Notes under the pieces: generated by a model
What the model was told of the DNA's origin: nothing
The model's database searches: none
What the model saw: only the letters and a program-made list of their open reading frames with translations
Position numbers and translations under genes: made by a program
Shown: one piece after another, positions 26,844-35,828 of the stretch
Layout: every line of letters begins with the position of its first letter
How positions within the stretch are numbered: the stretch's first letter is position 1
Origin: Methylobacterium bullatum
Lineage (GTDB): Bacteria > Pseudomonadota > Alphaproteobacteria > Rhizobiales > Beijerinckiaceae
Assembly: GCA_902712845.1 (NCBI GenBank)
Contig: LR743504.1
Location: 2,640,001 to 2,704,000 of the forward strand
Reading direction: 5' to 3'
Length of the DNA: 64,000 bases

Positions 26844-27602
26844 TCATGCCTTGCCGGCGGCGGCCTTCAATTGCGCCACGAGGTCGGCGATCTCGACCCG
26901 GGCTCGGGCCACCGCATCCGAATCCTTGCCGCGCACCACGATCCGATTGGCGAAACCCTGCTGCGTCATCGAAGGATAGGAGCCGATGGAGACGCCGGGA
27001 TGGGCCTTCGCGATCTCACCCAGGCCCGATGCATAAGTGCCTTCGGGCAGGTTTCCGGCTTCGATCGTCTCCGACAGGACGCGCGCTCCCGTTGCGAGGG
27101 TGGGGCCGATCTCATCCAGCATGGCCTGCATGATCGCCGGCACCCCGGCCATGACGAAGACGTTGCCGATGCGAAAGCCAGGCGCCTTCGAAATCGGGTT
27201 GGCGATGAGATCGGCACCGGCCGGAATACGCGCCATGCGGAGCCGGGCCTCATTGAGGTCTTCCGGCTTGTGCCGCTCGAGCAGCATGGCCTTGGCTCGT
27301 GGATCGACATCGATAGTCACGCCGAAGGCAGCCGCCACGCAATCGGCGGTGATGTCGTCATGGGTGGGACCGATGCCCCCGGTGGTGAAGAGGTAGGTAT
27401 AGCGGGTCCGCAGCGCGTTCACCGCATCGACGATCTCCGAGGCTTCGTCGGGGACGATGCGGACCTGCCGCAGGTCGATGCCGATGGCCGTGCAGTAATC
27501 GGCGATGGTGCCGATATTCTTGTCCTTGGTCCGCCCGGACAGAATCTCGTCGCCGATGACGAGGATCGCGGCGGTGATGGGGGAAGGAGCGGGGTCTGTC
27601 AT
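26844..27602 (-). CDS. CinA-like competence/damage-inducible protein A, MoCF domain only
   Basis: 252 residues. The N-terminal MoCF_biosynth fold is clear: AAILVIGDEILSGRTKDKN, TTGGIGPTHDDITADCVA, and GNVFVMAGVPAIMQAML. The C-terminal nicotinamide-nucleotide amidase domain of full-length CinA is absent; this short form is common in alphaproteobacteria. The reaction is not established for the short form, but pyrophosphatase activity on ADP-ribose or related nucleotides is known for the domain. ATG 27602 fits the family start. Divergent from sfsA. Confidence 0.87.
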   Translation of the reverse strand: MTDPAPSPITAAILVIGDEILSGRTKDKNIGTIADYCTAIGIDLRQVRIVPDEASEIVDAVNALRTRYTYLFTTGGIGPTHDDITADCVAAAFGVTIDVDPRAKAMLLERHKPEDLNEARLRMARIPAGADLIANPISKAPGFRIGNVFVMAGVPAIMQAMLDEIGPTLATGARVLSETIEAGNLPEGTYASGLGEIAKAHPGVSIGSYPSMTQQGFANRIVVRGKDSDAVARARVEIADLVAQLKAAAGKA

Positions 27603-27738
27603 CGGAATCCGTGGCGGTCGCGAGGTGATGGACCACGACGTAGCGCGACGATGCCCACCTGACCATGGCGGCACCCTGGTCCGGCCGGCAGGCTGCTGAT
27701 AGGTGCGGGACAGCTGCTCGGATGTGGAGTTTCACCAA

Positions 27739-28467
27739 ATGAAGTTCGCGGCGCCGCTGATCGAGGGCCGGCTCGTCCGGCGCTACAAGCGGTTCCTCGC
27801 CGATATCGAGTTGGCGGATGGCAACCTCGTCACCGCGCATTGCGTCAATCCGGGCGCCATGCTCGGCCTCGTCACGCCCGGATCGCGCGTCCTGCTCTCC
27901 GCCTCCACAAACCCTGCGCGTAAGCTCGGCTTTTCGTGGGAACTGGTGGAGGCGGACCTCCCCGGCGGTCCGCAATGGGTCGGCATCAACACCCTACGGC
28001 CCAATGCCCTCGTGGCCGAGGCCTTCGCCGAGGGGCGTCTCGCGCCGTTGGCCGGATATGGTTCGCTGCGTCCGGAAGTGCGCTACGGTCGTGCGAGCCG
28101 TGTCGATTTCCTGGCAACGGGCGAGGGGCTGCCGCCCTGCCACGTGGAGGTGAAGAATTGTCACCTCTTGCGCCAGCCGGGCCTCGCCGAGTTTCCCGAT
28201 TGCGTTGCCGCCCGCAGCGCGCGGCACATGGACGAGCTGACGGAGGTCGTCGCCCAGGGCGGCCGGGCGATGCTGATCATCGTGGTGCAGATGCAGGCCG
28301 AGCGGTTCGACGTGGCGCGGGACCTCGATCCGGCCTTCGACCGGGCCTTTGCCAGGGCGGCGGCGGGCGGGGTCGAGATCCATGCGCATCGCTGCCGCAT
28401 CGATCCGACCGGGATCACCATCGCCGACGCGATCCCGGTCGTGTCACCCAGTCGGACAGGTCCGTGA
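27739..28467 (+). CDS. sfsA: DNA/RNA nuclease SfsA
   Basis: 242 residues of the SfsA family (sugar fermentation stimulation protein). MKFAAPLIEGRLVRRYKRFLADIEL, AHCVNPGAMLGL, RVDFLATGEG and HVEVKNCHLLRQPGLAEFPD, with the D..E.K nuclease-like residues, are present. The biochemical role is uncertain in the family. ATG 27739 is preferred: the upstream extension of 12 codons is not family-like. Divergent from the cinA-like gene. Confidence 0.9.
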   Translation: MKFAAPLIEGRLVRRYKRFLADIELADGNLVTAHCVNPGAMLGLVTPGSRVLLSASTNPARKLGFSWELVEADLPGGPQWVGINTLRPNALVAEAFAEGRLAPLAGYGSLRPEVRYGRASRVDFLATGEGLPPCHVEVKNCHLLRQPGLAEFPDCVAARSARHMDELTEVVAQGGRAMLIIVVQMQAERFDVARDLDPAFDRAFARAAAGGVEIHAHRCRIDPTGITIADAIPVVSPSRTGP

Positions 28468-28554
28468 ACCGCCATCGGCGCCAACGCGCGATTTCATGGC
28501 GCTTGGCGCCGAATCCGTGGCATGCTCGTGTCCCGACGATGCAAGGAGACGAAC

Positions 28555-28674
28555 ATGGCGACTGAGAAACCACGCGGTGGCCGCGAAGCGAAGAAGCCGA
28601 AGAAGCCCGTCGTCAAGACGATCGCGGCGGCCCCCTCGACCAAGGGCACCGTGAGCATCGGCGCCAAGAAGTAG
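28555..28674 (+). CDS. Very small lysine-rich protein, 39 residues
   Basis: ATG 28555 is preceded by AAGGAG with 6-base spacing. The protein starts MATEKPRGGREAKKPKKPVV and ends STKGTVSIGAKK. It is strongly basic (about 10 Lys/Arg in the first half) and probably disordered, so it could bind nucleic acid; that is inference only. The strong ribosome-binding site and genome-like codon use support a real gene. It ends 8 bases before the convergent metallophosphoesterase gene. Confidence 0.6.
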   Translation: MATEKPRGGREAKKPKKPVVKTIAAAPSTKGTVSIGAKK

Positions 28675-28681
28675 CGCTCCG

Positions 28682-29620
28682 TCAGGCGGGCGGCGCTGCC
28701 GCGACTGACGTCGGCGGCGCCACGCTCCCGAGTTCGAGAAGGACGATTTCCGGCGGCACCCCGATCCTTATCGGGACACGGCTGACGCCGAAGCCGCCGG
28801 AGACGATCATGTGCCGTCCGCCGAGGACGACATGGCCATAGGTCAGATCTTTGCCGCGCGCGAACGGGCTCAGCGGCGACATGCCGAACAGCCGGACCTG
28901 GCCACCATGCGTATGCCCGGACAGGGTCAGCGAGACGCGCCGCGGAACGACCGGGAAGATGTAGGGCTCGTGCGCCATGAGGAGGATCGGAGCCTCGTCG
29001 GTCACCTGCGCCAGGGTGCCGGGCAGATCGTCGCGGCCGCGCCGGTCGCCCCGCGGCAGGAACGGCTCCTGATCTCCGAGCCCGGCAATCCAGAACGGAC
29101 GACCGCCCTTCTCCAGCCTAAGAACCGTGTTCTCCATAACCGGAATGCCGCGCGCCTCCAGCACGCGCTGAGACTCGACCGGCCCACGCCGCGTCGCCTG
29201 CGCCAAATGGTCGTCCCACCAATCATGGTTGCCGAGGACGGCATGGACACCGAGCGGAGCCCTCAATCCCTCGATCACCTGCGCGAAATCGACGAGCGGC
29301 ACCTTGCGCGTGGTCACGCTGGGGCCGGACGGATAGTCTCCAAGCAGCAGGATGAGATCGGGTTCGAGCCCGTTCGTCGCATCGACGATCTCGGCGATCC
29401 GGTCGAGCGGCATGGTCGGCTCGCCCACGTGGAAATCCGCGAGGACGGCGACCCGTAGCCTCAACCCCTCGGTCCAGCCAGGGAGGGAGGGAGCGTAGCG
29501 CGTCACCACGAGTCGATGGCGTGGCTCGATCACGAAGCCATAAGCGCCCGTGGCGGCCACGAGGCTCGTAGTCGCACCGATTCCGGTCAGGAACTGCCGT
29601 CTCGTCGGCAGGATCAGCAT
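28682..29620 (-). CDS. Exported metallophosphoesterase (YaeI-like)
   Basis: 312 residues. The N-terminus (PTRRQFLTGIGATTSLVAATGAYGF) has a twin-arginine-like motif RRQFL, so export by Tat is likely, with a membrane anchor. Calcineurin-like motifs: VLADFHVGEP, LLLGDYPSG, VLGNHDWWDD and SLTLSGHTHGGQVRLFG. The family includes YaeI and YkuE, phosphodiesterases acting on lipid or cell-wall phosphates. The substrate is unknown. The C-terminus is a loose Pro/Ala tail. Confidence 0.85.
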   Translation of the reverse strand: MLILPTRRQFLTGIGATTSLVAATGAYGFVIEPRHRLVVTRYAPSLPGWTEGLRLRVAVLADFHVGEPTMPLDRIAEIVDATNGLEPDLILLLGDYPSGPSVTTRKVPLVDFAQVIEGLRAPLGVHAVLGNHDWWDDHLAQATRRGPVESQRVLEARGIPVMENTVLRLEKGGRPFWIAGLGDQEPFLPRGDRRGRDDLPGTLAQVTDEAPILLMAHEPYIFPVVPRRVSLTLSGHTHGGQVRLFGMSPLSPFARGKDLTYGHVVLGGRHMIVSGGFGVSRVPIRIGVPPEIVLLELGSVAPPTSVAAAPPA

Positions 29621-29781
29621 GTCATCGTTCTCGACCGTAGAAGGCGATACGGAGTCATCGCCTTGGGGCGGTCACGAACCCGGCGACGCCGAATTTCGAG
29701 GGTTTAGCGTCGAAGACCAAGCCCAAGGAGGCTTGGTCGCCATGTTTCGCCAAAACGCATTCGTTCAAGGATGGACCGCCC

Positions 29782-29997
29782 TTAGACGAGGGGCGCATCC
29801 TCGTGCTGGAAGCGGGAGAGTTGCCGGCGGGCGGCAATCTTCCGGGCCGCCTCTTTCGCAGCGGATGCCGAGACGTGGACCGCTGCGGCAAGGGCGGGAA
29901 GTGCCACGGGGCGGAAACCTTCGCGACCGGTTACCAAGCCGGACGCTTGATGCGTCGACGAAATGGCTGCGCGCTGGTTCGGTTCGGGGCGGGACAT
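29782..29997 (-). CDS. Possible small hypothetical protein, 71 residues
   Basis: Reads MSRPEPNQRAAISSTHQASG then VALPALAAAVHVSASAAKEAARKIAARRQ, an alanine-rich amphipathic helix. G/C third positions are about as frequent as in neighbours. AGGA lies about 9 bases upstream. The frame continues further upstream to about 30192, but that part is less convincing. No family recognised. Confidence 0.4.
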   Translation of the reverse strand: MSRPEPNQRAAISSTHQASGLVTGREGFRPVALPALAAAVHVSASAAKEAARKIAARRQLSRFQHEDAPLV

Positions 29998-30318
29998 GGG
30001 AACGGGTCCTGTTTCACGGTGTCGGAACGCCACCAGATCCTCGTTTGTCTGGTTGGCGATCACGCCAGTCTCTCGGGCACCCGCTAGAGGTTCGACCCGG
30101 ACCGGCGCTGTGCGGCACGAGATCCATATGCGGCGAAGGATCATGAACGGGAGCTTAAGGATAGACGAGACTTCGCCAGGGTAGAGTTTCATCTCGCCGC
30201 GATGCGTGTCTTGTGACACACACAAGCAATATTGGAAAAATAAAAAATACCATTCCGCAACGCACTCTGATCTTAAGTGCGACGCGGAAGATCTGGACTT
30301 TTCTGTGGCAGCGCAGCT
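29998..30318. other. Intergenic region upstream of the possible 71-residue ORF
   Basis: The stretch 30215-30300 is AT-rich with A-tracts (about 30235-30250) and may hold a minus-strand promoter. GCAGCGC (30308-30314) pairs with GCGCTGC (30324-30330) across the aminotransferase stop codon and may act as its terminator. I see no further gene. Confidence 0.4.
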
Positions 30319-31704
30319 TTAAAGCGCTGCGTTCAGACCTTCCGACGCGATCCAGGCCTCGGTCCGGTCGAGAGCACGAGAAAGGCGGTCGAACAGTGTG
30401 TCGATCTCGTCGTGCGAGATGACCAGGGGAGGGCAGACCGCGACCCGGTCACCGGCGAGGAACCGGACGATCAGACCCTCGGCCTGCGCGAAGGCGACGC
30501 AGCGGGCCGCCACACCGGCCTTCGGCTCGTACTGACGCTTGGATCTCTTGTCGGCGACGATCTCCAGGCCGCCGATGAGACCGAGTCCGCGCGCCTCGCC
30601 GACGATGGGGTGCTCGGCCAGAGCCGAGAGTCTGGCCTGGAAATGAGGAGCCTTCTCCGCGACACCTTCGACGATGCGGTCGCGCTTGTAGATCTCGATG
30701 GTCTTCAGTGCGACGGCGCAGGCGACGGGATGACCGGAATAGGTGGTGCCGTGGCCGAACGTGCCGAGCTTGGCGCTCTGCGTCACCAGCGCCTTGTAAA
30801 GCGGCTCGTCGATGCTGATGCCACCCAGCGGCATGTAGCCCGATGTCACGGCCTTGGCGAAGGACAGGCTGTCGGGCCGCATTCCCAGGGCTTCCGAGCC
30901 GAACCAAGTGCCGAGGCGTCCGAAGCCGCAGATCACCTCGTCGGCGATGAAGCGCACGTCGTAGCGGTCGAGCACGGCCTGGATCTTTGCGAAGTAGCCG
31001 GCCGGCGGGGCGATGGCGCCGCCCGCACCCATGACCGGCTCCGCCACGAAGGCGGCGACGGTCTCCGGCCCCTCGCGCAGGATCAGGGCCTCGAGTTCGT
31101 CGGCGAGGCGCTGCGAGAAGGCCTCCTCCGTCTCACCGGCCTCGGCGAAGCGGTAATGATGCGGGCAGCCCACATGCAGGAAGCCCGGCAGCGGCAGGTC
31201 CCAATCGGCATGGTTGGCCGTGAGGCCGGTCATCGAGGCTGTGGCGACGGTGACGCCGTGATAGCCCTTGATCCGCGAGATGATCTTCTTCTTCGCCGGG
31301 CGGCCGAGAGCGTTGTTGAGATACCAGGTCAGCTTCACCTGGGTGTCGTTGGCCTCAGAGCCCGACGAGGTGAAGAAGATCTTCGATGTCGGGATCGGCA
31401 TCAGCTCCTTGAGGGTCTCGGCGAGCTCGATCGCCGGATCGTGGCTGCGGCCCGAGAACAGGTGAGTGAAGGGCAGGCGCGACATCTGCTCGCTCGCCGC
31501 CTCCACCAGTTCCTCGTTGGAGTAGCCCAAAGCCGTGCACCATAGGCCGGCCATGCCTTCGAGATAGGGCCGGCCGTCGCTGTCATAGACCCAGACCCCG
31601 TGGCCGCGCTCCAGCACCAGGGGGCCGGTCTCGCGGAAGGTGGAGAGGTTGGTGTAGGGATGGATCAGCGTTTCGACGTCGCGGGTCGCGAGGTTCGAGA
31701 GCAT
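30319..31704 (-). CDS. Class III PLP-dependent aminotransferase
   Basis: 461 residues. Omega-amino acid/pyruvate-type fold: GLWCTALGYSNEELVEAA, the PLP phosphate loop FFTSSGSEANDTQVKL, IKGYHGVTVATASMTG, IADEVICGFGRLGTWFG (Asp that binds the pyridine N) and the Schiff-base lysine in SFAKAVTSGYMPLGG. It transfers amino groups between an omega-amino acid or amine and a keto acid; the actual substrate cannot be read from sequence. ATG 31704 (MLSNLATRDVETLIHPYTN) matches the family start; ATG 31752 is an alternative. Confidence 0.9.
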   Translation of the reverse strand: MLSNLATRDVETLIHPYTNLSTFRETGPLVLERGHGVWVYDSDGRPYLEGMAGLWCTALGYSNEELVEAASEQMSRLPFTHLFSGRSHDPAIELAETLKELMPIPTSKIFFTSSGSEANDTQVKLTWYLNNALGRPAKKKIISRIKGYHGVTVATASMTGLTANHADWDLPLPGFLHVGCPHHYRFAEAGETEEAFSQRLADELEALILREGPETVAAFVAEPVMGAGGAIAPPAGYFAKIQAVLDRYDVRFIADEVICGFGRLGTWFGSEALGMRPDSLSFAKAVTSGYMPLGGISIDEPLYKALVTQSAKLGTFGHGTTYSGHPVACAVALKTIEIYKRDRIVEGVAEKAPHFQARLSALAEHPIVGEARGLGLIGGLEIVADKRSKRQYEPKAGVAARCVAFAQAEGLIVRFLAGDRVAVCPPLVISHDEIDTLFDRLSRALDRTEAWIASEGLNAAL

Positions 31705-31831
31705 GGGCCTGCCGTTACCTGTGGAAGCGGGCCGGTTCGGCCCCGTGTTCATGCGATGCCACATTAGCAACCCGGCGCGCCTTCACAAACCCATCCCGTC
31801 ACCGCAGCGCCTTGCACGGAACGTCAGGACC

Positions 31832-32359
31832 ATGCTCGATCCCGCAACTTTCGTGGCCCATCCGGCGCCCGGCCGCTCCTGCGGAACCTGCACCCTGTGC
31901 TGCAAGGTCTACGACGTCCCGGCGGTGGAGAGCGTCGCCGGTCAATGGTGCCGGCACACCAGGCAGGGCAGGGGCTGCGCCATCCACCCGACACGGCCGG
32001 ACCATTGCCGCGCCTTCCACTGCCTCTGGATGACGGAAGCCTGGCTCGGGGCCGAGTGGAAGCCTGAGAAGGCCAAGATGGTGCTCGCCCTCGACCCGGT
32101 GACGAAGAACATGAATGTCCAGGTCGACCCCGGCCAGCCTAACGCCTGGCGGCGCGAGCCGTATTACGCACAATTGCGGCGCTGGGCCGCCGCATCTCTG
32201 GCGCAGGACCGTCTCGTCCTCGTCCATCTCAACAAATCCACCACTGTCATCCTGCCGGATCGTGACGTGGCCTTGGGCGTGTTCGAGCCCGGCGACAGGA
32301 TCGTCCGGCGCGAGGGGGCCGGCGCCTTCGATGTCGTCAAGGTCAGGGTCGGCGCGTGA
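31832..32359 (+). CDS. YkgJ-like cysteine cluster protein
   Basis: 175 residues. The N-terminus holds CxxCxxCC (SCGTCTLCCKV) and further cysteines in GCAIHPTRPDHCRAFHC, the pattern of the YkgJ/CxxCxxCC family thought to bind Zn or an Fe-S cluster. AGGA precedes ATG 31832. It overlaps the next gene by 4 bases (GTGA), so the two are co-translated. The function is unknown. Confidence 0.8.
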   Translation: MLDPATFVAHPAPGRSCGTCTLCCKVYDVPAVESVAGQWCRHTRQGRGCAIHPTRPDHCRAFHCLWMTEAWLGAEWKPEKAKMVLALDPVTKNMNVQVDPGQPNAWRREPYYAQLRRWAAASLAQDRLVLVHLNKSTTVILPDRDVALGVFEPGDRIVRREGAGAFDVVKVRVGA

Positions 32360-33129
32360 GCCCGATGCACCCTCGCCACCTTGTCGGCATCCTGTTCGAT
32401 AAGGACGGCACGCTCATCGATTTCGATCGGACCTGGGGGCCGGCAGCGTATGCGGTCATGGATGACCTTGCCGGGGGCGACCGCGTCCGATTGGAAGACT
32501 TGATGGCGGTGAGCCATTACATCGAGGAGGAGCGCCGCTTCCTGCCGACGTCGCCCCTCATCGCGGGCTCTTCGGCCGCTTATGGCCCGATCTGGGCGAA
32601 GGCGCTCGGCCGCCCGGCGGGACCGGATCTCTACGGGGAGATGGACCGGCTGTTTCGCCGCGAAGGTCTGGCGCATCTATGCCCGATCGGTGATCCGGCC
32701 GGAATGGCACGCCATCTCGTCGGTGCCGGTTACGCGCTAGGCATCGCCACCAACGATGCAGAAGCCTCGGCGCGGGCGCAGGCTGATGCCCTCGGCCTGA
32801 CGCCCCATCTCTCCTACGTCGCGGGTTACGATTCAGGGCATGGGTCCAAGCCGGAACCCGGCATGGTCAGCGCCTTCGCCGCGCAACTCGGCGTCGCCTC
32901 GACACACATCGCCATGATCGGCGATTCACCTTACGACCTCGTCGCCGGGCGCGCGGCCGGCGCCATGACTATCGCCGTTCTGAGCGGACCCATGGGTGAG
33001 GGAGCCCGCGAGATCATGACGCCGCTCGCCGACCATGTGGTCGCCTCGATCGGCGATCTCGCCGACTTGCTCGCCGGGATCGCCAATCAGGCACGAGTGA
33101 GTGCAGACGGGTCGCAACCAGGACGGTAA
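32356..33129 (+). CDS. HAD-superfamily hydrolase (phosphoglycolate phosphatase-like)
   Basis: 257 residues. HAD motif I LFDKDGTLIDFD (nucleophile Asp), motif II IATNDAEASAR, the motif III lysine in HGSKPEPGMV and motif IV MIGDSPYDLVAGRAAG. The helical cap lies between motifs I and II, as in Gph-type phosphatases. The substrate is not determinable; 2-phosphoglycolate is one possibility. GTG 32356 overlaps the preceding gene by 4 bases. Confidence 0.85.
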   Translation: MSPMHPRHLVGILFDKDGTLIDFDRTWGPAAYAVMDDLAGGDRVRLEDLMAVSHYIEEERRFLPTSPLIAGSSAAYGPIWAKALGRPAGPDLYGEMDRLFRREGLAHLCPIGDPAGMARHLVGAGYALGIATNDAEASARAQADALGLTPHLSYVAGYDSGHGSKPEPGMVSAFAAQLGVASTHIAMIGDSPYDLVAGRAAGAMTIAVLSGPMGEGAREIMTPLADHVVASIGDLADLLAGIANQARVSADGSQPGR

Positions 33130-33328
33130 GTGAGGCCTTCACCGATCCGGCCGCCCCTGATGGAAGGGGAATATTTACCCGGAAACGTCACATCTGCCCG
33201 TGTCGCTTCCCGACGACAGGCCCGGCCTATCCGGCCAGTTCGGCGATGGCGGCAGGACGCTGTCGTGTAGGCATGCCTCGCCCGCGCGTCCTCCCCGATC
33301 ATCGCCTTGACTGCGTGAGTTTCCGACG

Positions 33329-34837
33329 ATGCCTCCCCACGACCGCGCCGGCCTCGATAGCGGCAGGCCGAACGCTCCGACGAAGCGGGACATTCTCCGT
33401 GGCGCCGTCGGCACGGCCTTTACCGCCGCGTTACCGATCATCGCCGCGCCCGCCCTCGCGCAGACGGGGAACGCCCCCAAACACGTGCTCGTCCTCGGCG
33501 CCGGCATGTCCGGGCTGACGGCGGCGCTGGCACTCCTGCGCCGTGGCCACCGGGTCACGGTCATCGAGTATCAGGACCGCATCGGCGGCAGGCTCCTCTC
33601 CCTTCCGCTGAAGAACGGACAGTTCACGGAGGCCGGCGGCGGGCATTTCCGGTCCAACATGCCCTATGTGCTGAGCTACATCCGGCGCTTCAACCTGCCG
33701 CTCCTCAGCCTCAACGACGGTCTTCCGCGCTACATGGTCGGCGGGCAGACCGGCACGGGCGCCGACCTCGCCAACTGGCCCTGGGCCGTCTCGCGGGAGG
33801 AGCGCAACGTCAGCGTCGCGACGAGCCTCAACCGCTATCTCTACAGGGCGGGGCTCGACACCGATTCGGTGCTCGATTCCCGCTGGCCCGACCCGGATTC
33901 CCTGGCGCGCTACGACAACGTGACCGTGGGCGACCTCGTGAAGGGCGTTGGCGCATCGGATGCCTTCTGCCAGCTCCTCGACGCCCATGGCGGCACCTTC
34001 ACCAGCCGGTCGCAGGCCCTGGGTGCCATTCCCGACCTCGCCTATCATTTCGGCGACCAGAACGTGTTCCGCATCGAAGGCGGCAACAACCGCCTGCCTA
34101 TGGCCCTGGCGGGGGCCATCGGCCCGGCGAACATCGTCCTGAAGGCGGAGGTGGTCAGCATCGAGCAGACCAACAGCGGCGTCCGCGTCGGCACCCGCGA
34201 CGGCCGCGACTTCACCGGCGACGCCATCGTGTCCACGATCCCCTTCAGCGTCCTCGGCGGTATCGACGTGAAACCCGGCTGGTCGGAGGGCAAGCGGCGC
34301 ATGTTCGCCGAGATGGAATGGGACAAGACCGTGAAGGTCATTGTCCAGACCAAGACGCCCTCATGGCTCTCGAAGAACGTCCATGGCTGGCCCATGGCCG
34401 GCGGCGACAGGCCGTGGGAGCGGGTCATCGACATCACCGGCAACGAGACCGGCTCGCACGGGAACGTCTTCTTCTACCTCAACGGCGCGAATGCGGAGGC
34501 GATCCTGGCCCGCCCCCGTGAGACGCGCGCTCAGGTGACCGTCGATCAGTTCCGCGCCGACATGCCCGATCTGTTCGACGAGGTGATCACGGTCAAGGAC
34601 TTCGCCTGGACCGAGCAGCCCTGGATCAAGGGCTCGTTCGGCTCGCCGCCGCTCGGCGGCGGGTGGATGATCCGCGAATGGACCATGCCCGAGGGCCGCA
34701 TCCATTTCGCCGGCGACTTCACCAGCCTGAAGACAGGCTGGGTCGAGGGAGCGATCGAGGCGGGTCTGCGCGCGGCCCGGCAGATCGACCCGCGGGTGGA
34801 GGCCGAGGGCCGGCCGGTGATCCGTCAGTCGCTCTGA
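33329..34837 (+). CDS. Exported FAD-dependent amine oxidase
   Basis: 502 residues. The N-terminus has a Tat-like leader (PTKRDILRGAVGTAFTAALP, then APALAQ), so it is probably periplasmic. FAD motif VLVLGAGMSGLTAALALLRRGHRVTVIE follows, with IGGRLLSLPL and a C-terminal FAD segment RIHFAGDFTSLKTGWVEGAIEAG. This is the flavin monoamine oxidase / L-amino-acid oxidase family; the substrate is unknown. A 200-base gap upstream holds no gene. The downstream gap carries a nested palindromic element. Confidence 0.85.
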   Translation: MPPHDRAGLDSGRPNAPTKRDILRGAVGTAFTAALPIIAAPALAQTGNAPKHVLVLGAGMSGLTAALALLRRGHRVTVIEYQDRIGGRLLSLPLKNGQFTEAGGGHFRSNMPYVLSYIRRFNLPLLSLNDGLPRYMVGGQTGTGADLANWPWAVSREERNVSVATSLNRYLYRAGLDTDSVLDSRWPDPDSLARYDNVTVGDLVKGVGASDAFCQLLDAHGGTFTSRSQALGAIPDLAYHFGDQNVFRIEGGNNRLPMALAGAIGPANIVLKAEVVSIEQTNSGVRVGTRDGRDFTGDAIVSTIPFSVLGGIDVKPGWSEGKRRMFAEMEWDKTVKVIVQTKTPSWLSKNVHGWPMAGGDRPWERVIDITGNETGSHGNVFFYLNGANAEAILARPRETRAQVTVDQFRADMPDLFDEVITVKDFAWTEQPWIKGSFGSPPLGGGWMIREWTMPEGRIHFAGDFTSLKTGWVEGAIEAGLRAARQIDPRVEAEGRPVIRQSL

Positions 34838-34931
34838 ACATTCGGGGATTGGCGCCCATACCAGGCGGTACAGTTCCAGGGCTTCACATTCGGATTGCCG
34901 GGGTTGTCGGCACAACTATGAGCAACCCAAG

Positions 34932-35047
34932 CCGTCATTCCGGGGCCGCATCGCGGAACCCGGAATCCAGAGCCGCCACCTAAGCTCGACATGCCACGTT
35001 CGGTGGTTCTGGATTCCGGGCTCGCCGGTGGCGACCCGGAATGACGG
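34932..35047. repeat. 116-bp nested inverted-repeat element
   Basis: The outer arms CCGTCATTCCGG (34932-34943) and CCGGAATGACGG (35036-35047) are perfect complements. The inner arms CCCGGAATCCAGA (34959-34971) and TCTGGATTCCGGG (35008-35020) are also perfect. It lies in the 325-base gap between the amine oxidase and MarR genes. No transposase is present. Dispersed repeats of this kind are common in alphaproteobacterial intergenic DNA. The rest of the gap shows nothing. Confidence 0.75.
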
Positions 35048-35162
35048 TGTGGGTATCAGAACCGGTGTGAACCCTCCCGAAGATCAGATGATTCTAACCC
35101 GAGTTCGAAGTCCTTGGCACTAGTTCCGGACAACGGTCGGGATCAGAAGCTTCGGCTAACGC

Positions 35163-35672
35163 CTACCGCGCGACCGCGCGGGCTGACGACAATGAGGTCT
35201 CCGAATCGGCGCGGGCCACGTCGCGCCACTTCAGGACGAGCTGCTCGAAGGCCGCGATGTCGTCCCGGGGCAGGGTGCCGAGGGTGCGGGCGACATAGGC
35301 CTTCTGCGCGGCGATGCCGCGGGCCGCGATCTCGGTCCCGGCTGGAGTGAGGCGGAGAGCGTGCGAGCGCCGGTCGCCGGGGATGGCGTGGCGCTCGACG
35401 AAGCCGGCCTGCACGAGGCGGTCGATCAGCCCCGAAACGTTGCCCTTGGTGACGTAGAGGCGCGCGGCGAGATCCTGCTGCGTCAGCCCCTCGCGTTCGG
35501 TGAGCGTCGAGAGCACGTCGAATTGCGGAATCGACAGTCCGAGTCCGCGCAGTTCGGCCGCCATCGCGGCAGTCACCCTCCGGTTCAGGCGGATGAAGCG
35601 GAACCAGACCCGCAGCGGGTCTTCCGACGGTGCATCGGTCACGAGATTTCCGGGCGCTGCGGTCAGAGTCAT
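35163..35672 (-). CDS. MarR-family transcriptional regulator
   Basis: 169 residues. The winged-helix region is LSIPQFDVLSTLTEREGLTQQDLAARLYVTKGNVSGLIDRLVQAGFVERHAIPGDRRSHALRLT in outline (positions about 50-115), with the usual wing DRRS. MarR proteins are dimeric regulators, often of efflux or aromatic catabolism; the target here is unknown. It is divergent from the DUF1499 gene, a likely candidate target. ATG 35672 gives the normal length. Confidence 0.88.
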   Translation of the reverse strand: MTLTAAPGNLVTDAPSEDPLRVWFRFIRLNRRVTAAMAAELRGLGLSIPQFDVLSTLTEREGLTQQDLAARLYVTKGNVSGLIDRLVQAGFVERHAIPGDRRSHALRLTPAGTEIAARGIAAQKAYVARTLGTLPRDDIAAFEQLVLKWRDVARADSETSLSSARAVAR

Positions 35673-35828
35673 GTCGATGCCGCTATACCAGAAGCGGGCG
35701 GCATCGAAAGCGCGGCCAACTCGCGGGTGGCGTCGGAAAGCGAGGCCCGGTAAAGCTTTGGGCTCAGGCGCGCGGGCACCACCTCCCGATGGCGCGGCGA
35801 TCTCCCGGACAGCGATTTCACCCGTATC

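Noticed and set aside
30024..30045. GGAAC...CGTT pair resembling an EcfG promoter
   Set aside because: The spacer is 13 bases; EcfG promoters need 16-17.
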